The position numbers and the translations under genes were made by a program. The notes under the pieces are model-generated. The model did not search any database. It saw only the letters and a list, made by a program, of their open reading frames with translations, and was not told the DNA's origin. This document shows, one piece after another, positions 47,504 to 57,379 of a DNA stretch of 64,000 nucleotides. Location: contig NZ_QQSY01000002.1 of the NCBI RefSeq assembly GCF_003351225.1, forward strand, positions 856,108-920,107, read 5' to 3'. The DNA is from Dyella solisilvae. Lineage in GTDB: Bacteria > Pseudomonadota > Gammaproteobacteria > Xanthomonadales > Rhodanobacteraceae. Within the stretch, counting starts at the first letter, position 1. Every line of letters starts with the position of its first letter.

Positions 47504-48094
47504 TTAGATGCCGAAGCGGTACTCGAGCGTTCCCGACAGCAGGCCGAGGGAGTTTGTCTTCGTCAGGATGTTGTCTGCCTTGGCCGCGTAGTGGTCGTAG
47601 TTGATGCCAAGGCTCCAGCTCCGATTGAAGTTGTACCCTGCGCCGACACCGGCGTAGAAGTTGGTGTCATGCCCACGGAAGGAGAAAGACTCTCCCGCAA
47701 CGGTGGCATCCAGCTTGGTTTTCGAGAAGAAGCCGCCGAGCCGTGCGCTCAGGAACCAATTCTGGGCAAAGTTGAATTTGCCGTTGCCACCAACGGTCCA
47801 ACCTGCGACATGCAGGTTCCCCTTGTAGTCGTATCCGGCATAGCTGCCCGTTGCGCTGGGCTTGCCGAGATCGACGTAACCGGCTTCAAGACCCCAGGTG
47901 TCGTTGTAGCGATAACCGAAGTTCAGACCGTAACCGGTGTCGTTCTTCTGGGTCAGGAGATCGACGTTCGAGTGCGCCTGGCCGACGCTACCGTTGATGA
48001 ACAGATCGCCGTTTCCAACTTGTTGTGCATGGCTGGCGAAGGGGGCCGAAACCATTGCAGCACCCATCGACAGAGCGAGTAGCAGCTTACGCAT
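47504..48094 (-). CDS. Outer-membrane beta-barrel protein
   Basis: A 196-residue protein with signal peptide MRKLLLALSMGAAMVSAPFASHA. The mature chain alternates aromatic and polar residues (FINGSVGQAHSNVDLL; YGLNFGYRYNDTWGLEAGYV; FYAGVGAGYNFNRSWSLGIN) and ends LEYRFGI with a terminal hydrophobic strand. About eight beta strands fit a small OmpX/OmpA-like barrel. ATG 48094 follows GAGG; ATG 48106 is possible. It may form a unit with the two genes downstream. Confidence 0.84.
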   Translation of the reverse strand: MRKLLLALSMGAAMVSAPFASHAQQVGNGDLFINGSVGQAHSNVDLLTQKNDTGYGLNFGYRYNDTWGLEAGYVDLGKPSATGSYAGYDYKGNLHVAGWTVGGNGKFNFAQNWFLSARLGGFFSKTKLDATVAGESFSFRGHDTNFYAGVGAGYNFNRSWSLGINYDHYAAKADNILTKTNSLGLLSGTLEYRFGI

Positions 48095-49592
48095 GATTTT
48101 CCTCATCCAATTAAGTGACATCGGACAGCACGAGTCTTTGCACGACTGTGTCGTCCCTTCCTTTGAGCTTTCGCTCTTCCCTTTTCACGCATATCGGAGC
48201 TGACCGAATGCGCAAAAATCCTTCAAATCACTACTGACATGCATAAGCCCGAAGAAAAGCTGCTTCGTGTTCGGGCGTCATGGAGCTTGCGGCGACGATC
48301 TGACGGCGCGAGGCGGTCGGACAGGAAGCTTTCATGCCTGCGTTTCTGTCCGGAACAGCTCCCGTGTTGCAAACGAAGCTGCCACCAATCACGCCACTTT
48401 GAAGATTCCAGGTTTGAAGCGGCCGGCCTGAGCCGAGAGTGGCGAGGATTCCACTATCGGAGCAGTTCAACGTTTGCGCAGGAACGGGAACAAGGAGCAT
48501 CGACGGGCAGCAAGTTGGGCCGCCTGACGGCATCGATGTCAGTGACAAGAACGACGACCCGCGCCCTCGTTTTGGCAATCGACCCCACATGATCCTTTGC
48601 AGCACCTTCGTCATTCCTCCATGAACATGATCGAGCGACTACACGTGAGGCCGTTGCTCTGCTCCGCGGCGTTATTACGCGCTGGCCGCGCGATGACGCG
48701 CGACTCGCCGAATGGGCAAGTGCATTTCCGTCGAACTTTCCTGGCGCGAACCTCGTCGCGGCTCCGCTCTTCGGGAGCCAACGATCAAGAGGGTGCGTTG
48801 TCCTCGGCTACGAAGCGCTGGCGCAACCGGTCTGCCATTTGGCGATGCGGTCGGCGAACTGAATAGACAAATGCACTCTCACTCCCCCAAGTGATGTTGC
48901 GAGGCGCAAGGTATCACAGGAAACCAAAGACGTCCGCACAAACTTTGAGCCAGAAAGTTTGTCGCAAAAGCTTGCGATCAGGGCCCGCGCGCTGCACGCA
49001 ATCCGGGTCACCCTGTCGACCTCAAGCGCATATGTCGCGCTCGATCATCCACAAGGTTCCCGGGTCATTCGTTTCCGGCATCGCCCCGAATGAGCACGAC
49101 GGGAAGCGCTAGCCAGAGCGATCAAAAATCATTCACCTGCTGGCGGATGGGCGCACCAAGTTCGCTTACCCCGATGCCCACTTGCGAGCAGGCAGGCGCC
49201 AACACGTTTCTCTCAGATAGCGCGCGCACTAGCGGCGCCTGGGAGTTCGACGTCCCGACCATCAAAGTGACTTACCAGTACAAAAAGGAGTGCTTTGGTC
49301 GCCGCGAATCAGCAGCGAACATGAGGCCGGCATGAGCTGGTCCGGCGGCTTCTGTGAGCACTCTGCAGCCGAGTCCTCCCTCAGCCGCGCAGGGAAGGAG
49401 CGTGCCTTTGCCTTGTCTGCGGCAGCCAAAACACCGCGCTCGTCGAGGTCTTCGAAGACACCGACGTGCTTTGCAACCGACGGCGCCGGCCCAAACATCT
49501 GGGTGGCCCTCCACCAATAATGCTCGAGCCAACCAATCGAAACTCGAACGCTCGGCCGTCTGCCGAAGCGGCGCGATCCAGGCTTGCAAGCA
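48095..49592. other. 1.5-kb gene-poor stretch
   Basis: No gene is confidently supported. A minus-strand frame at 48231-48614 encodes a Cys-rich product with a plausible C-terminal half, and another lies at 49262-49618; both lack motifs or a convincing start. No tRNA, CRISPR or insertion-sequence signature was seen. Confidence 0.45.
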
Positions 49593-49615
49593 AGGGAGGG
49601 GATTGCCCCCTCCCT
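49593..49615 (-). terminator. Rho-independent-like terminator after the adhesin gene
   Basis: On the minus strand, GGGAGGGG and CCCCTCCC form an 8-9 bp stem with a 5-base loop, followed by the T-containing run TTGCTTGC. It lies just after the adhesin stop. Confidence 0.65.
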
Positions 49616-49622
49616 CACCTTC

Positions 49623-51989
49623 TTACCAGGCGTAACCCGCCTGCAACTTCACTGCGAGGTGCGAACCCGTACCTTGCGAGCTTCCGGTGGCAGACGAGAT
49701 GCCGCCGCCAAAGTTCAGGCCTGCGGTGGCCTGGTAGCCGAAGGCCACGCCCATCGCCGACTGACCGTCGTAGGTGGCCCCGGCGGCGCCGACCCACTTC
49801 TGCCCGATCGCGAGCTGCGGGATGCTCGGCACAGCCATCGCCTGCGCAACACCGCGAGCCGCATAACGGTTGTCCATCTGCGAAGCATCGTGCACCTGCT
49901 GATCGGTGTACGCCTGGGAAGCCGCCGTGCCGCCAGCCACCAGACCCTGCACCTGCTGCAGGTTCACAGCGTCCGTCGCTTGCGTCCCGGGAGCGACCGA
50001 GGTGATCACGCGACCACCGACGTCGACCGAGTTGTCACGATTGGCCACAGAACCTGCACCCAGAGCCACGGAGTTGTTGCCGTTCGCCTGCGCACCGGCG
50101 CCAATGGCCACCGTCGGGTCACCATTCGCCTGGGCGCCAGCGCCGATCGCGACAGAGCCAGCGCTCTTGGCAACCGCCTTCGTACCCTGTGCGATGGAAC
50201 CATCACCGCTGGCGCTTGCACCGGCGCCCGTAGCGACCGCGCCCATGCCGTTGGCGGACGCAGCCGTCTGGCCCGGGATCGAACACGCCATGCCACCTTG
50301 GGCAGACACGGTGCACACACCGGCCTGACCATTCACCAGTGCCTGGATCTGGACCTTGTTCGCCGCGATCTGTGTCGTGTTGGCGCTGACCTGCGTGTTG
50401 GTCGCAGCAATGTCAGCCGCGTTCTGGGTGGCGGCGGCAGAAGCCGCGGCAGCCGTTGCGGTCGTGGAGCTCAGGTTGGTCTGCACCGTGTTGAGGTCCT
50501 GAGTGTTCTGGCTCACCTGAGTAGTGAGACCCGCAACCGACGTGGTCAGGCCGCCCACCACCGACGTCAGCGCACCGTTGCTGCTACTCGGATCGCCCGC
50601 CGCGGGCGTCAGACCAGCAACTGCCGTGCTCAGGCCGCCGACCGTCGTATTGAGGTTGGTCAACGAGTTGTTCACCGTGACCATCTGCTGGTTGACGGAG
50701 TTGTTGAGGTTGGTGACGGCGGTATTTGCCTGGGTGATCTGCTGGCCCTGCTGGTTCACCGTATTGTTCACGGCGCTCACGGCCTGGTTGGTGGCGCCGA
50801 CCGCCGAATTGAGCTGACCGACATTGACCGCATCGGTGTTGTTCACGCCGGCTGTCACGTTCGTGATCGAACGCGTGGCGCCGTTGCCGCCCACGGAAAC
50901 CGTCATGGCCTGACCGCCATCCGTCGAGCCGTAGCCCAAAGCCACCGAACCGGCGCCCGTGGCCGAGGTGAACGAACCGAGTGACGCAGTAGCCTCACCC
51001 GTCGCGCTCGACTTGTAGCCGATCGCAGTGCGGTAAGAGTTGCTGCTGTCGTTGGTGGCGCCGGCCGGATTGGTGGCGCCCGTATTCGCGTAGGCGCCCA
51101 GGGCAACGTCGCCCACGCCCTTCGCCTGCGAGGCAAAGCCGTACGAGCTGCCGAACTGGCCGGCGATGTTCAGCTTGTTTTGGCTGGGATCGGAACCACC
51201 AACAGCCGTGCCACCGTAGTTGCCCGTGGTCTGCGAGCCGTTGCCCATCACCACGTCATACCAGCCAACCGAATTCGTGTCAGCGCCGATGCTGATACCT
51301 GCCTTGCCGGAGCTGATCGCGCCCGTGCCCAGCGAGATCGAGTTGCCGCCCGTCGCCGAAGTGACACCGTTCGTGGTGACCTGGCCCGCCGGTTGACCAC
51401 CCGCGACCACGCCGTCGGACGAACCGATGGCAATGTTGCCCGAGGTCTGCGCGCTACCGGAGTTCACCGCGGTCGAAGCGTGAGCACCCAGGGCGATGTC
51501 GCCGTTGCCGCCAGGAGCGTTCGACGTGCCAGTGGTCGCGTGCATGCCGATCGCCGTCGATGCATAACCGTTCGCCGTCGCCATGTATCCGCCAAGAGCG
51601 GTGGAGGCATAGCCGTTCGCAGCACTGGCGTTACCGCCAGCGAAGCCAAAGCCGACATAGTCGGGCGATGGGTGATCGCTATTCGTGGCGGTAGCCGTTG
51701 CAATGGCGCCGATGGCGGTTGAGGCATAGTTTGAGAAAGCACCGTAGCCCACTGCCGTGGTCTGCGAACCCGCAGCGTAGCTGTTGGCGCCAATAGCGGT
51801 CGATTCGCCACTCGCGTCGCCGTAGGTATCGGCGGCCGGAATCTGGGCGTTGCTGCCGCAAGCGAGGTTGAGTGAGCCGTCCTGGACGCACGGCGCGCTC
51901 ACATCGGACGGACCGACAGCCTGCGCGTGCGAGTAGGTCGGAGCAGACAGCGCCGCGATGACGGCGAGCCAGAGAATTCTGCTCTTCAT
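49623..51989 (-). CDS. YadA-type trimeric autotransporter adhesin
   Basis: About 788 residues. Signal peptide MKSRILWLAVIAALSAPTYSHAQ. A YadA-type head spans ~60-375 with repeated AxGxxAxA motifs (STAIGANSYAAGSQTTAVG). A neck (ITNVTAGVNNTDAVNVGQL) follows near 376, then a coiled-coil stalk of VNN/LNN repeats to ~575. A second short head follows at ~580-655 (GSVAIGAGAQANGDPTVAIG), a neck (ATDAVNLQQVQ), and the barrel anchor ending LAVKLQAGYAW. It should trimerise in the outer membrane and mediate attachment. ATG 51989 is used; 52007 is possible. Confidence 0.93.
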   Translation of the reverse strand: MKSRILWLAVIAALSAPTYSHAQAVGPSDVSAPCVQDGSLNLACGSNAQIPAADTYGDASGESTAIGANSYAAGSQTTAVGYGAFSNYASTAIGAIATATATNSDHPSPDYVGFGFAGGNASAANGYASTALGGYMATANGYASTAIGMHATTGTSNAPGGNGDIALGAHASTAVNSGSAQTSGNIAIGSSDGVVAGGQPAGQVTTNGVTSATGGNSISLGTGAISSGKAGISIGADTNSVGWYDVVMGNGSQTTGNYGGTAVGGSDPSQNKLNIAGQFGSSYGFASQAKGVGDVALGAYANTGATNPAGATNDSSNSYRTAIGYKSSATGEATASLGSFTSATGAGSVALGYGSTDGGQAMTVSVGGNGATRSITNVTAGVNNTDAVNVGQLNSAVGATNQAVSAVNNTVNQQGQQITQANTAVTNLNNSVNQQMVTVNNSLTNLNTTVGGLSTAVAGLTPAAGDPSSSNGALTSVVGGLTTSVAGLTTQVSQNTQDLNTVQTNLSSTTATAAAASAAATQNAADIAATNTQVSANTTQIAANKVQIQALVNGQAGVCTVSAQGGMACSIPGQTAASANGMGAVATGAGASASGDGSIAQGTKAVAKSAGSVAIGAGAQANGDPTVAIGAGAQANGNNSVALGAGSVANRDNSVDVGGRVITSVAPGTQATDAVNLQQVQGLVAGGTAASQAYTDQQVHDASQMDNRYAARGVAQAMAVPSIPQLAIGQKWVGAAGATYDGQSAMGVAFGYQATAGLNFGGGISSATGSSQGTGSHLAVKLQAGYAW

Positions 51990-52918
51990 AAAGACTTCTT
52001 TCTTCATTGAGACTGGTTTTGTGGACGCAGCGTGCCTCCGGGCGGTGTTGCTGGATCCTAGATACTGCTTAAACATTCCTCCTCCTTACATATCGCCAAT
52101 CAGACGATTTCGAGTCGCATGGATTGCGATAGCGAGGGGTATCGGAAGCCCATCTGGACCTCGCCGACATCAGAACTCTTCGCCGCAGGCGGACGCCACC
52201 TGGCGAGCCTTTGGCTTGTCGGGTGCATCAGAGGTCAGAAATCCGACTGGCTTTCGGCGTCAAGCATCATCAAACGCCTTGTCGCTTGCATCGGCCCCGC
52301 GCTAATCGCATTTGGTCAACGCCACGCTGAAATCCGATGGGACTCCAGGTAGCGCTGCGCCATGGTCCCAGCGACATCAGATTTAATCTGTCAAGGAGAT
52401 GACAAAGGAAAAAGGGGAATTTGTAGGGGAAAAACGCATCCATCCTTTGTCGGACGGAGAGTGAGCTCAACGCAGTTCACCGCCGCAGGTCGATCGAAAG
52501 CCCCCGCGGCTTGGCCATGATGTCGGTGATGTTCAATGAGTATTTGGACGTCCAGATCGACTCGGGCGGCGCCATCAGGCGACCGACTGCCCTGGACGCA
52601 ACTGCATCCATCTCGATCGCCGAAGCGGGGAAAAGTAACTCAGCTCCATAAACGATGTGTAAAAAAGCGCTCGAAGACTCACTGAATTGCGGTTTTTACT
52701 GTCGCGCCGGCATGCGTGATCGTGGTCTTCTTGACGACGACTCGAACCTTTGTACGTAGCTTCACCGGCAACCGTCTCGATGATTGGCCGATTCGTTTGC
52801 ACCAATCAGGCGCCACTGCGGCTTTTGCCTTTCGTAGTTTCCTAGTGCGTTCGAGCGAGCAACCGCCCGACGACCTGACGTCGTTGCCGGCATCCACTTC
52901 GCGCCCACGTTCTGGCCC
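51990..52918. other. Long divergent regulatory region
   Basis: About 930 bp between the adhesin and the divergent Crp/Fnr gene. It includes an A-rich block near 52395-52435. Frames such as 52679-52927 (minus) have no supported product. A long leader or multiple regulator sites are plausible. Confidence 0.4.
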
Positions 52919-53653
52919 ATGAATCAACTCGACATAAATTCATTGAGTTCGGCTGATCGCCACAATCTGGTTGAATCCGGATTGCGGCATGGCAGTTGGT
53001 CGAGGTCATGCTCCGATGAAACGCTGGCAAGCATGTGTCACGACGCGGAGCTGCGCACCCTGCGGCAAGGTGAAGTGCTCATGCATCGTGGCGAGACGCC
53101 AGGGAGACTCGTCATCGTCGTCAAGGGGACCATCGAAATCAGCACAACCACCCAGGATGCCAAGCGGCATGTGCTCGGCTTTCTGGGTGACGGCCAAATC
53201 TTCGACCTGGTTCCGTTTTTTGACGGACGAAGCGTCAACTACGAAACGATCACGCTGACGGATACCCTGGTCCTTCAGCTTACGAGGGATCAGGTGCTCC
53301 GACTGCTTGCCAGCGACCCCGGATTCAACCTGGCGGTCATCAAGGAGCTTTGCTCCCGCGCAAGGCGGTCGTACATCACGCTGACCTACACCTCGCTACT
53401 GACGCTCAAACAACGATGCGCTCGAGTCATCGTTAATCTGATGAGGGACTTTGGTGAGCACAAGGATGACGGAATCCACGTGCCACTCAGGCTGTCCCAG
53501 GAAACGCTCGCGAGCGTCGTTGGATGTTCTCGCCCCGCACTGAACCGCGAACTGAAAAGTCTGAGCACGGATGGGTTCATATCGGTGACCTACAGCCACG
53601 TAGTGGTTACCGACAAAGAAGCCCTCACGAGTCTTGCCAGCGAGGATTGGTAG
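52919..53653 (+). CDS. Crp/Fnr-family transcriptional regulator
   Basis: A 244-residue regulator. The N-terminal cyclic-nucleotide-binding-like beta roll spans ~25-150 (LRTLRQGEVLMHRGETPGR; VLGFLGDGQIFDLVPFFDG). The dimer helix follows (DPGFNLAVIKELCSRARRSY), and the winged helix-turn-helix lies at ~190-225 (LRLSQETLASVVGCSRPALN). The cAMP-binding RxS phosphate motif is not evident, so the effector may differ. It is divergent from the adhesin and a plausible controller of it. Confidence 0.9.
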   Translation: MNQLDINSLSSADRHNLVESGLRHGSWSRSCSDETLASMCHDAELRTLRQGEVLMHRGETPGRLVIVVKGTIEISTTTQDAKRHVLGFLGDGQIFDLVPFFDGRSVNYETITLTDTLVLQLTRDQVLRLLASDPGFNLAVIKELCSRARRSYITLTYTSLLTLKQRCARVIVNLMRDFGEHKDDGIHVPLRLSQETLASVVGCSRPALNRELKSLSTDGFISVTYSHVVVTDKEALTSLASEDW

Positions 53654-53674
53654 TGGAGGGCGACGATCTGTCCG

Positions 53675-54178
53675 TCAGTGGCAGCGATGGCGCAGAAACG
53701 GAAAGCAAATCGATGTGCGCCTGGCTGCTTCCCTGAAGCGTGGCTCCCCCGCCTGCCGGTGGTGGATTGTCGTGTAGAGAACAGACTTGAGTTCATGGCT
53801 CGGGGAAAATCCAGAATCTTCGATCGAGATGATGGTCGACGCCCAGGGCACGAGATTTTTCGGGTCGGCGCTGAACCACGCCTCAGGTAACGAGTGGTAG
53901 GCCATGACTGAAGTGCATTCCTCGCCCGTGACGATTTCGTGCGAGCTGTTCGACTCCGTAATCTCCGTGCTGACAAACTTGCGTTTTATCAGCGAATCCC
54001 TCGCCCATTTGCAAGACAAAGAGTCGGTAGTTTTGCCGCATACGCAGCTCGCGTCGGCCGTGATTGTTGCCTTGTTCAAGGCAGCAGCCTGAAGCAGCGA
54101 GCGCTTGTGGGGTCGCCTAGGCCCTAAATTCGGCCACGCTGCCGCAGCCAGGAAGTGCAGCCGTGGTCTACGTCGCAC
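53675..54178 (-). CDS. Doubtful ORF of unknown function
   Basis: A 167-residue frame with less Arg/Ala bias than typical shadows: stretches such as GEECTSVMAYHSLPEAWFSA and STIISIEDSGFSPSHELKSV look protein-like. No family is recognised, there is no clear ribosome-binding site, and the N-terminus is poor. It may be a remnant. The wider interval 53654-54588 contains no better candidate. Confidence 0.25.
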   Translation of the reverse strand: MRRRPRLHFLAAAAWPNLGPRRPHKRSLLQAAALNKATITADASCVCGKTTDSLSCKWARDSLIKRKFVSTEITESNSSHEIVTGEECTSVMAYHSLPEAWFSADPKNLVPWASTIISIEDSGFSPSHELKSVLYTTIHHRQAGEPRFREAARRTSICFPFLRHRCH

Positions 54179-54588
54179 TTCGTCTTTGTCGGTGATGGAA
54201 CGTCAGCCTATTCGAGAACGCATACACGCTTTTGGTCGGGAGCGGACACTACTCAAATGCGACGCTCTCTATCCGTTGCCATCGCGGCGAGCGCAGTCTG
54301 CCTCAACCAACCGGTGAACGGTGATGTCCACGTTGCCACCAGCCTTGATGGCCTGAAACCCCACGGTTCCTTCGCAATATTCAAGATCTAGTTGGTGTTC
54401 AGAGACCCATGTCATCTTCACCGCAGTGACACCGATCGGATAACTAGATGCGCTGGGTCATCATAGCCATCGCGGGGCCTCGAATGTCTGTCTCTGGACG
54501 ATGGCGGATCTCATGCGAATGCCAACATGAGGCGTCGTTCGGCCATGACAGCGTGCGGCTGGACGGTCGCGCCCACTGGTATGCCTGC
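54179..54588. other. Intergenic stretch, nothing recognised
   Basis: Short overlapping frames only; no motif, repeat or RNA identified. Confidence 0.4.
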
Positions 54589-54999
54589 TCAGGCCGCGGA
54601 TGCCCGGCCGGCCCGCCATCGGTACGGGCCATCGCCCAGCAGGATCTGGAGAACGAGCAGCACCGACCACAGGAGCGGCAGCTCCGCCCCTGCGCCTGTG
54701 AAGTAGAAGCCTTTGCGTACCGCCCAGAAATGCGTCGCGCCGATCATCATGGGCAGCGCATAAAGACTGACCCAGCGCACGCCGATGCCGGGAATGAGCA
54801 GCAACGCGCCGGCAATCTCGGCGGAAAAGACATACCAGGGCACGAACCAGGGATAACCGCTTGCAGCGAAACCCGCCCACCACCGAGGCAAGCCTCCCGG
54901 GAGGAGGGCGAACTTCCAGTAGAGGTGGGCAATGAACAGGGACCCCAGTACAACCCTGAGCAATAGCGGGGCGTATCGGGCGGCGCGGTTTGGGTTCAT
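54589..54999 (-). CDS. DoxX-family membrane protein
   Basis: A 136-residue four-helix protein with the DoxX pattern: LLLRVVLGSLFIAHLYWKF, ISAEIAGALLLIPGIGVRW (here VFSAEIAGALLLIPGIG), LYALPMMIGATHFW and LPLLWSVLLVLQILLG. ATG 54999 follows GAGGGGAC. DoxX proteins are linked to quinone/thiosulfate and oxidative-stress systems in other bacteria; no neighbour here explains its task. Confidence 0.88.
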   Translation of the reverse strand: MNPNRAARYAPLLLRVVLGSLFIAHLYWKFALLPGGLPRWWAGFAASGYPWFVPWYVFSAEIAGALLLIPGIGVRWVSLYALPMMIGATHFWAVRKGFYFTGAGAELPLLWSVLLVLQILLGDGPYRWRAGRASAA

Positions 55000-55161
55000 G
55001 GTGTCCCCTCATAGCCTACCTTCAGAGCTGCCTGATGCTGGATTCCGGCGGCGAAGAGGTCGCCGGTCTTGAACAACATGTGGAGCCACAGCGCACTGCG
55101 ATGGCTTGATGTTGAACGTCCACGCCCGCACGACCGCAGCCCTCATAGACCTCGCACGTCC

Positions 55162-56733
55162 TCATTGGCCTGGCGCCACGCTGGCCGTCTCAGGACCCGC
55201 CATATATCGACTCAGTATCGCCGTGCTCAATCCGTTTGCATGGGCGATGTCACCGTAGAGCGCGGCCGAGGGGCGGGGGGTGCGACGGAAGTCGTGATCG
55301 TAGTCCACTGCGATCAGGCCGAATCTGGCGTCGAAGCCCTCATCCCATTCGAAATTGTCGACCAGCGACCAGTGGATATAGGAGCGGATGTCGACGCCAT
55401 CGCGCTGCGCGAGCCACGCTTCGCGGACGTGCGCGACCAGATAGCGCTGCCTTGCCTGGTCGTCATCAGCGCGATCGGCCGTGCCGTTCTCGAGGATCAT
55501 CACCGGCTTGGAGTAGCGCTTGCCGACCTTGGTCAGCATCTCGTAAAAGCCGCGCGGATAAGAGGGCCAGCCGAGATCGTTGTGCTCTTCGCCAGGCTGG
55601 TCTGGCGCCACATTGCCGACGTCGGGCGCGAAGGGATGTCGCCAGTCACCGCGCACGTAGTTCCGGCTGTAGTAGTTGACCCCGACGTAGTCCTCCGTCC
55701 CGGCCAGATCCTCGATAGGCAGGTCGATGTCGGTGGTAGTGATGCGCATGTGGCCATTGGCGACGGCGTCCAGGAAATCCCAGTTCCATGCCTTGTCGAC
55801 GACCCAGGCAAGCCCGCGGTCCAATGGGGAGAACCGGTTGTACGGCTCGAAGACTTCCAGATTCTGAGTCAGCCCTACGGAGACTGGTGCGCCAAGCGTG
55901 CTGGCGACACGATGCAGGGTGCGATAGGCCTCCACATGGGCCCGCAGCAGCGCGGCATAGACATCGCGCGTGCCGGCGAAATCGCCGCGCTTCTCGCCCG
56001 GTGGATAGGAGCCGATGACATAGCCGTCATAGAGATAGACCATCGGCTCGTTGAGCGTGCACCAGATGCGCACCTCGGGAATGAAATTCTGCGCGACCGC
56101 ATCGACGTAGGTCTTCCAGAGGTCCAGCGCATCGGCGCGTTCCCATCCGCGCTTTCCCTTGGCGTCCGCTTCGAAGAACCAGGCGGGCGAGACATAGTGG
56201 AACAGCGTCACCACCGGCTCGATGCCGTGGCTTTTCATGGCGGCGAAAATCCGGTGGTAATAGGCGATCGCCTCCGGGTCGGGCTCGGTCATGCCGGCGC
56301 GCGGAAACAGGCGGGCCCATTCGATGGATACGCGAAAGGCATTGAGACCAAGGCGCGCCGCCGCGTCGATGTCCGCGTCGTAGTGGAGATCGAATCCCGC
56401 CTTGTGGGTTCGCACCTGCTCGGGCCATCGACCGAAGTCGTGAATATCGCCGGGTGGCGTGGCGCCGATCTGGTTGCCCTGGGCGAAGCGATGGTCGCGA
56501 AACACCTCCGTCTCGAACTTCGTCCAGTCGCTGGCCGGCACGCTTTCCGCCTGTTGCCCGGCGATCGCCACGCCCCACAGGAAGCCCTTGGGGAAAATCA
56601 TCGCCTGCACCGGCGCCGGGGTGCTGCGCGGTTCGCCGCGTCCCGGAAGGGCCAGGCTCAACACTGCGCCGCCAACAACGATCAGTATCAACACGCCGAC
56701 TGCCAGAAAACCTTTCCAGGTACGTACGATCAT
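55162..56733 (-). CDS. Membrane-anchored glycoside hydrolase family 1 enzyme
   Basis: A 523-residue GH1 protein with an N-terminal membrane anchor (GFLAVGVLILIVVGGAVLSLAL) instead of a cleavable signal. The (beta/alpha)8 barrel has GFLWGVAIAGQQAES at the start, the acid/base Glu in WCTLNEPMVYLYDG (near residue 226) and the nucleophile in VMILENGTADRADD (near 414, ILENG for the usual ITENG). HWSLVDNFEWDEGF is the conserved aglycone/substrate loop. It probably hydrolyses beta-glycosides at the periplasmic face. Confidence 0.9.
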   Translation of the reverse strand: MIVRTWKGFLAVGVLILIVVGGAVLSLALPGRGEPRSTPAPVQAMIFPKGFLWGVAIAGQQAESVPASDWTKFETEVFRDHRFAQGNQIGATPPGDIHDFGRWPEQVRTHKAGFDLHYDADIDAAARLGLNAFRVSIEWARLFPRAGMTEPDPEAIAYYHRIFAAMKSHGIEPVVTLFHYVSPAWFFEADAKGKRGWERADALDLWKTYVDAVAQNFIPEVRIWCTLNEPMVYLYDGYVIGSYPPGEKRGDFAGTRDVYAALLRAHVEAYRTLHRVASTLGAPVSVGLTQNLEVFEPYNRFSPLDRGLAWVVDKAWNWDFLDAVANGHMRITTTDIDLPIEDLAGTEDYVGVNYYSRNYVRGDWRHPFAPDVGNVAPDQPGEEHNDLGWPSYPRGFYEMLTKVGKRYSKPVMILENGTADRADDDQARQRYLVAHVREAWLAQRDGVDIRSYIHWSLVDNFEWDEGFDARFGLIAVDYDHDFRRTPRPSAALYGDIAHANGLSTAILSRYMAGPETASVAPGQ

Positions 56734-56836
56734 TCGCCAACCCTTCCCGATTCAACGTTGCGGGATGGCCAGCCCATCCGCGCTTCTCTAGCCACCAGGA
56801 AAACCTGTTCCTGCTCTGCTTCAACGCGGGCTGACG

Positions 56837-57379
56837 TCATGACGGCTCGCCACCGCAAGCACCGCTCGATACCGACTGTGCAGCGCATTCCATGGCGTCT
56901 TCGCCAACCTCCCGACAGGGCGGAACATCGAGCGTCTTCGCCATTTCGGTCGTGCCATGCCAGCCCAGGCCCCGATAGAGCGGCTTGCCTTTCTCCGTGG
57001 CATGCAGAATGGCGAAGGTGACACCACGCCTGACCAACTCCGCCTCCGCTAGGTGCATCAGTTCCCGGGCCAGTCCGCGATTCCGGTAGTCGGGTTCGAC
57101 GAAGACATTCAGCACGTAGCCGCGTTTGTCCTGCATGGGATGCGCGGGGTGGGGCGGCCAGTCGATGAGCATCAGGCCGATGCCGGCAACCGGAACGGCG
57201 GCGTCCTGGATGACGTAGCCAAAGTAGGATCCATCCAACAGACGTGGCTTGACCCATTCGCGGAAATTGCCGGTCATCAACGTCAGGACGTCGTCGCGCT
57301 GCCCCGCATCGCGAAACATGGCTTCGCGGTGCTGACAGATGAGGTCAAGATCATCGGCGTCGAGAGTTCGAATATCCAT
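56837..57379 (-). CDS. GNAT-family N-acetyltransferase
   Basis: A 180-residue GNAT. It begins MDIRTLDADDLDLICQHREAM and has the acetyl-CoA-binding loop in VFVEPDYRNRGLARELMHLAE (near residues 90-110), then LHATEKGKPLYRGLGWH at beta6. The C-terminal 15-20 residues are extra and Cys/Gly-rich. ATG 57379 gives the family N-terminus. The acceptor is unknown. Confidence 0.87.
   Translation of the reverse strand: MDIRTLDADDLDLICQHREAMFRDAGQRDDVLTLMTGNFREWVKPRLLDGSYFGYVIQDAAVPVAGIGLMLIDWPPHPAHPMQDKRGYVLNVFVEPDYRNRGLARELMHLAEAELVRRGVTFAILHATEKGKPLYRGLGWHGTTEMAKTLDVPPCREVGEDAMECAAQSVSSGACGGEPS

Noticed and set aside
49584..50984. 466-residue plus-strand frame
   Set aside because: Mirror of the adhesin's repetitive head and stalk; repeats on the sense strand create open antisense frames.
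55069..57021. 650-residue plus-strand frame
   Set aside because: Antisense to the GH1 gene and GNAT; no motif.
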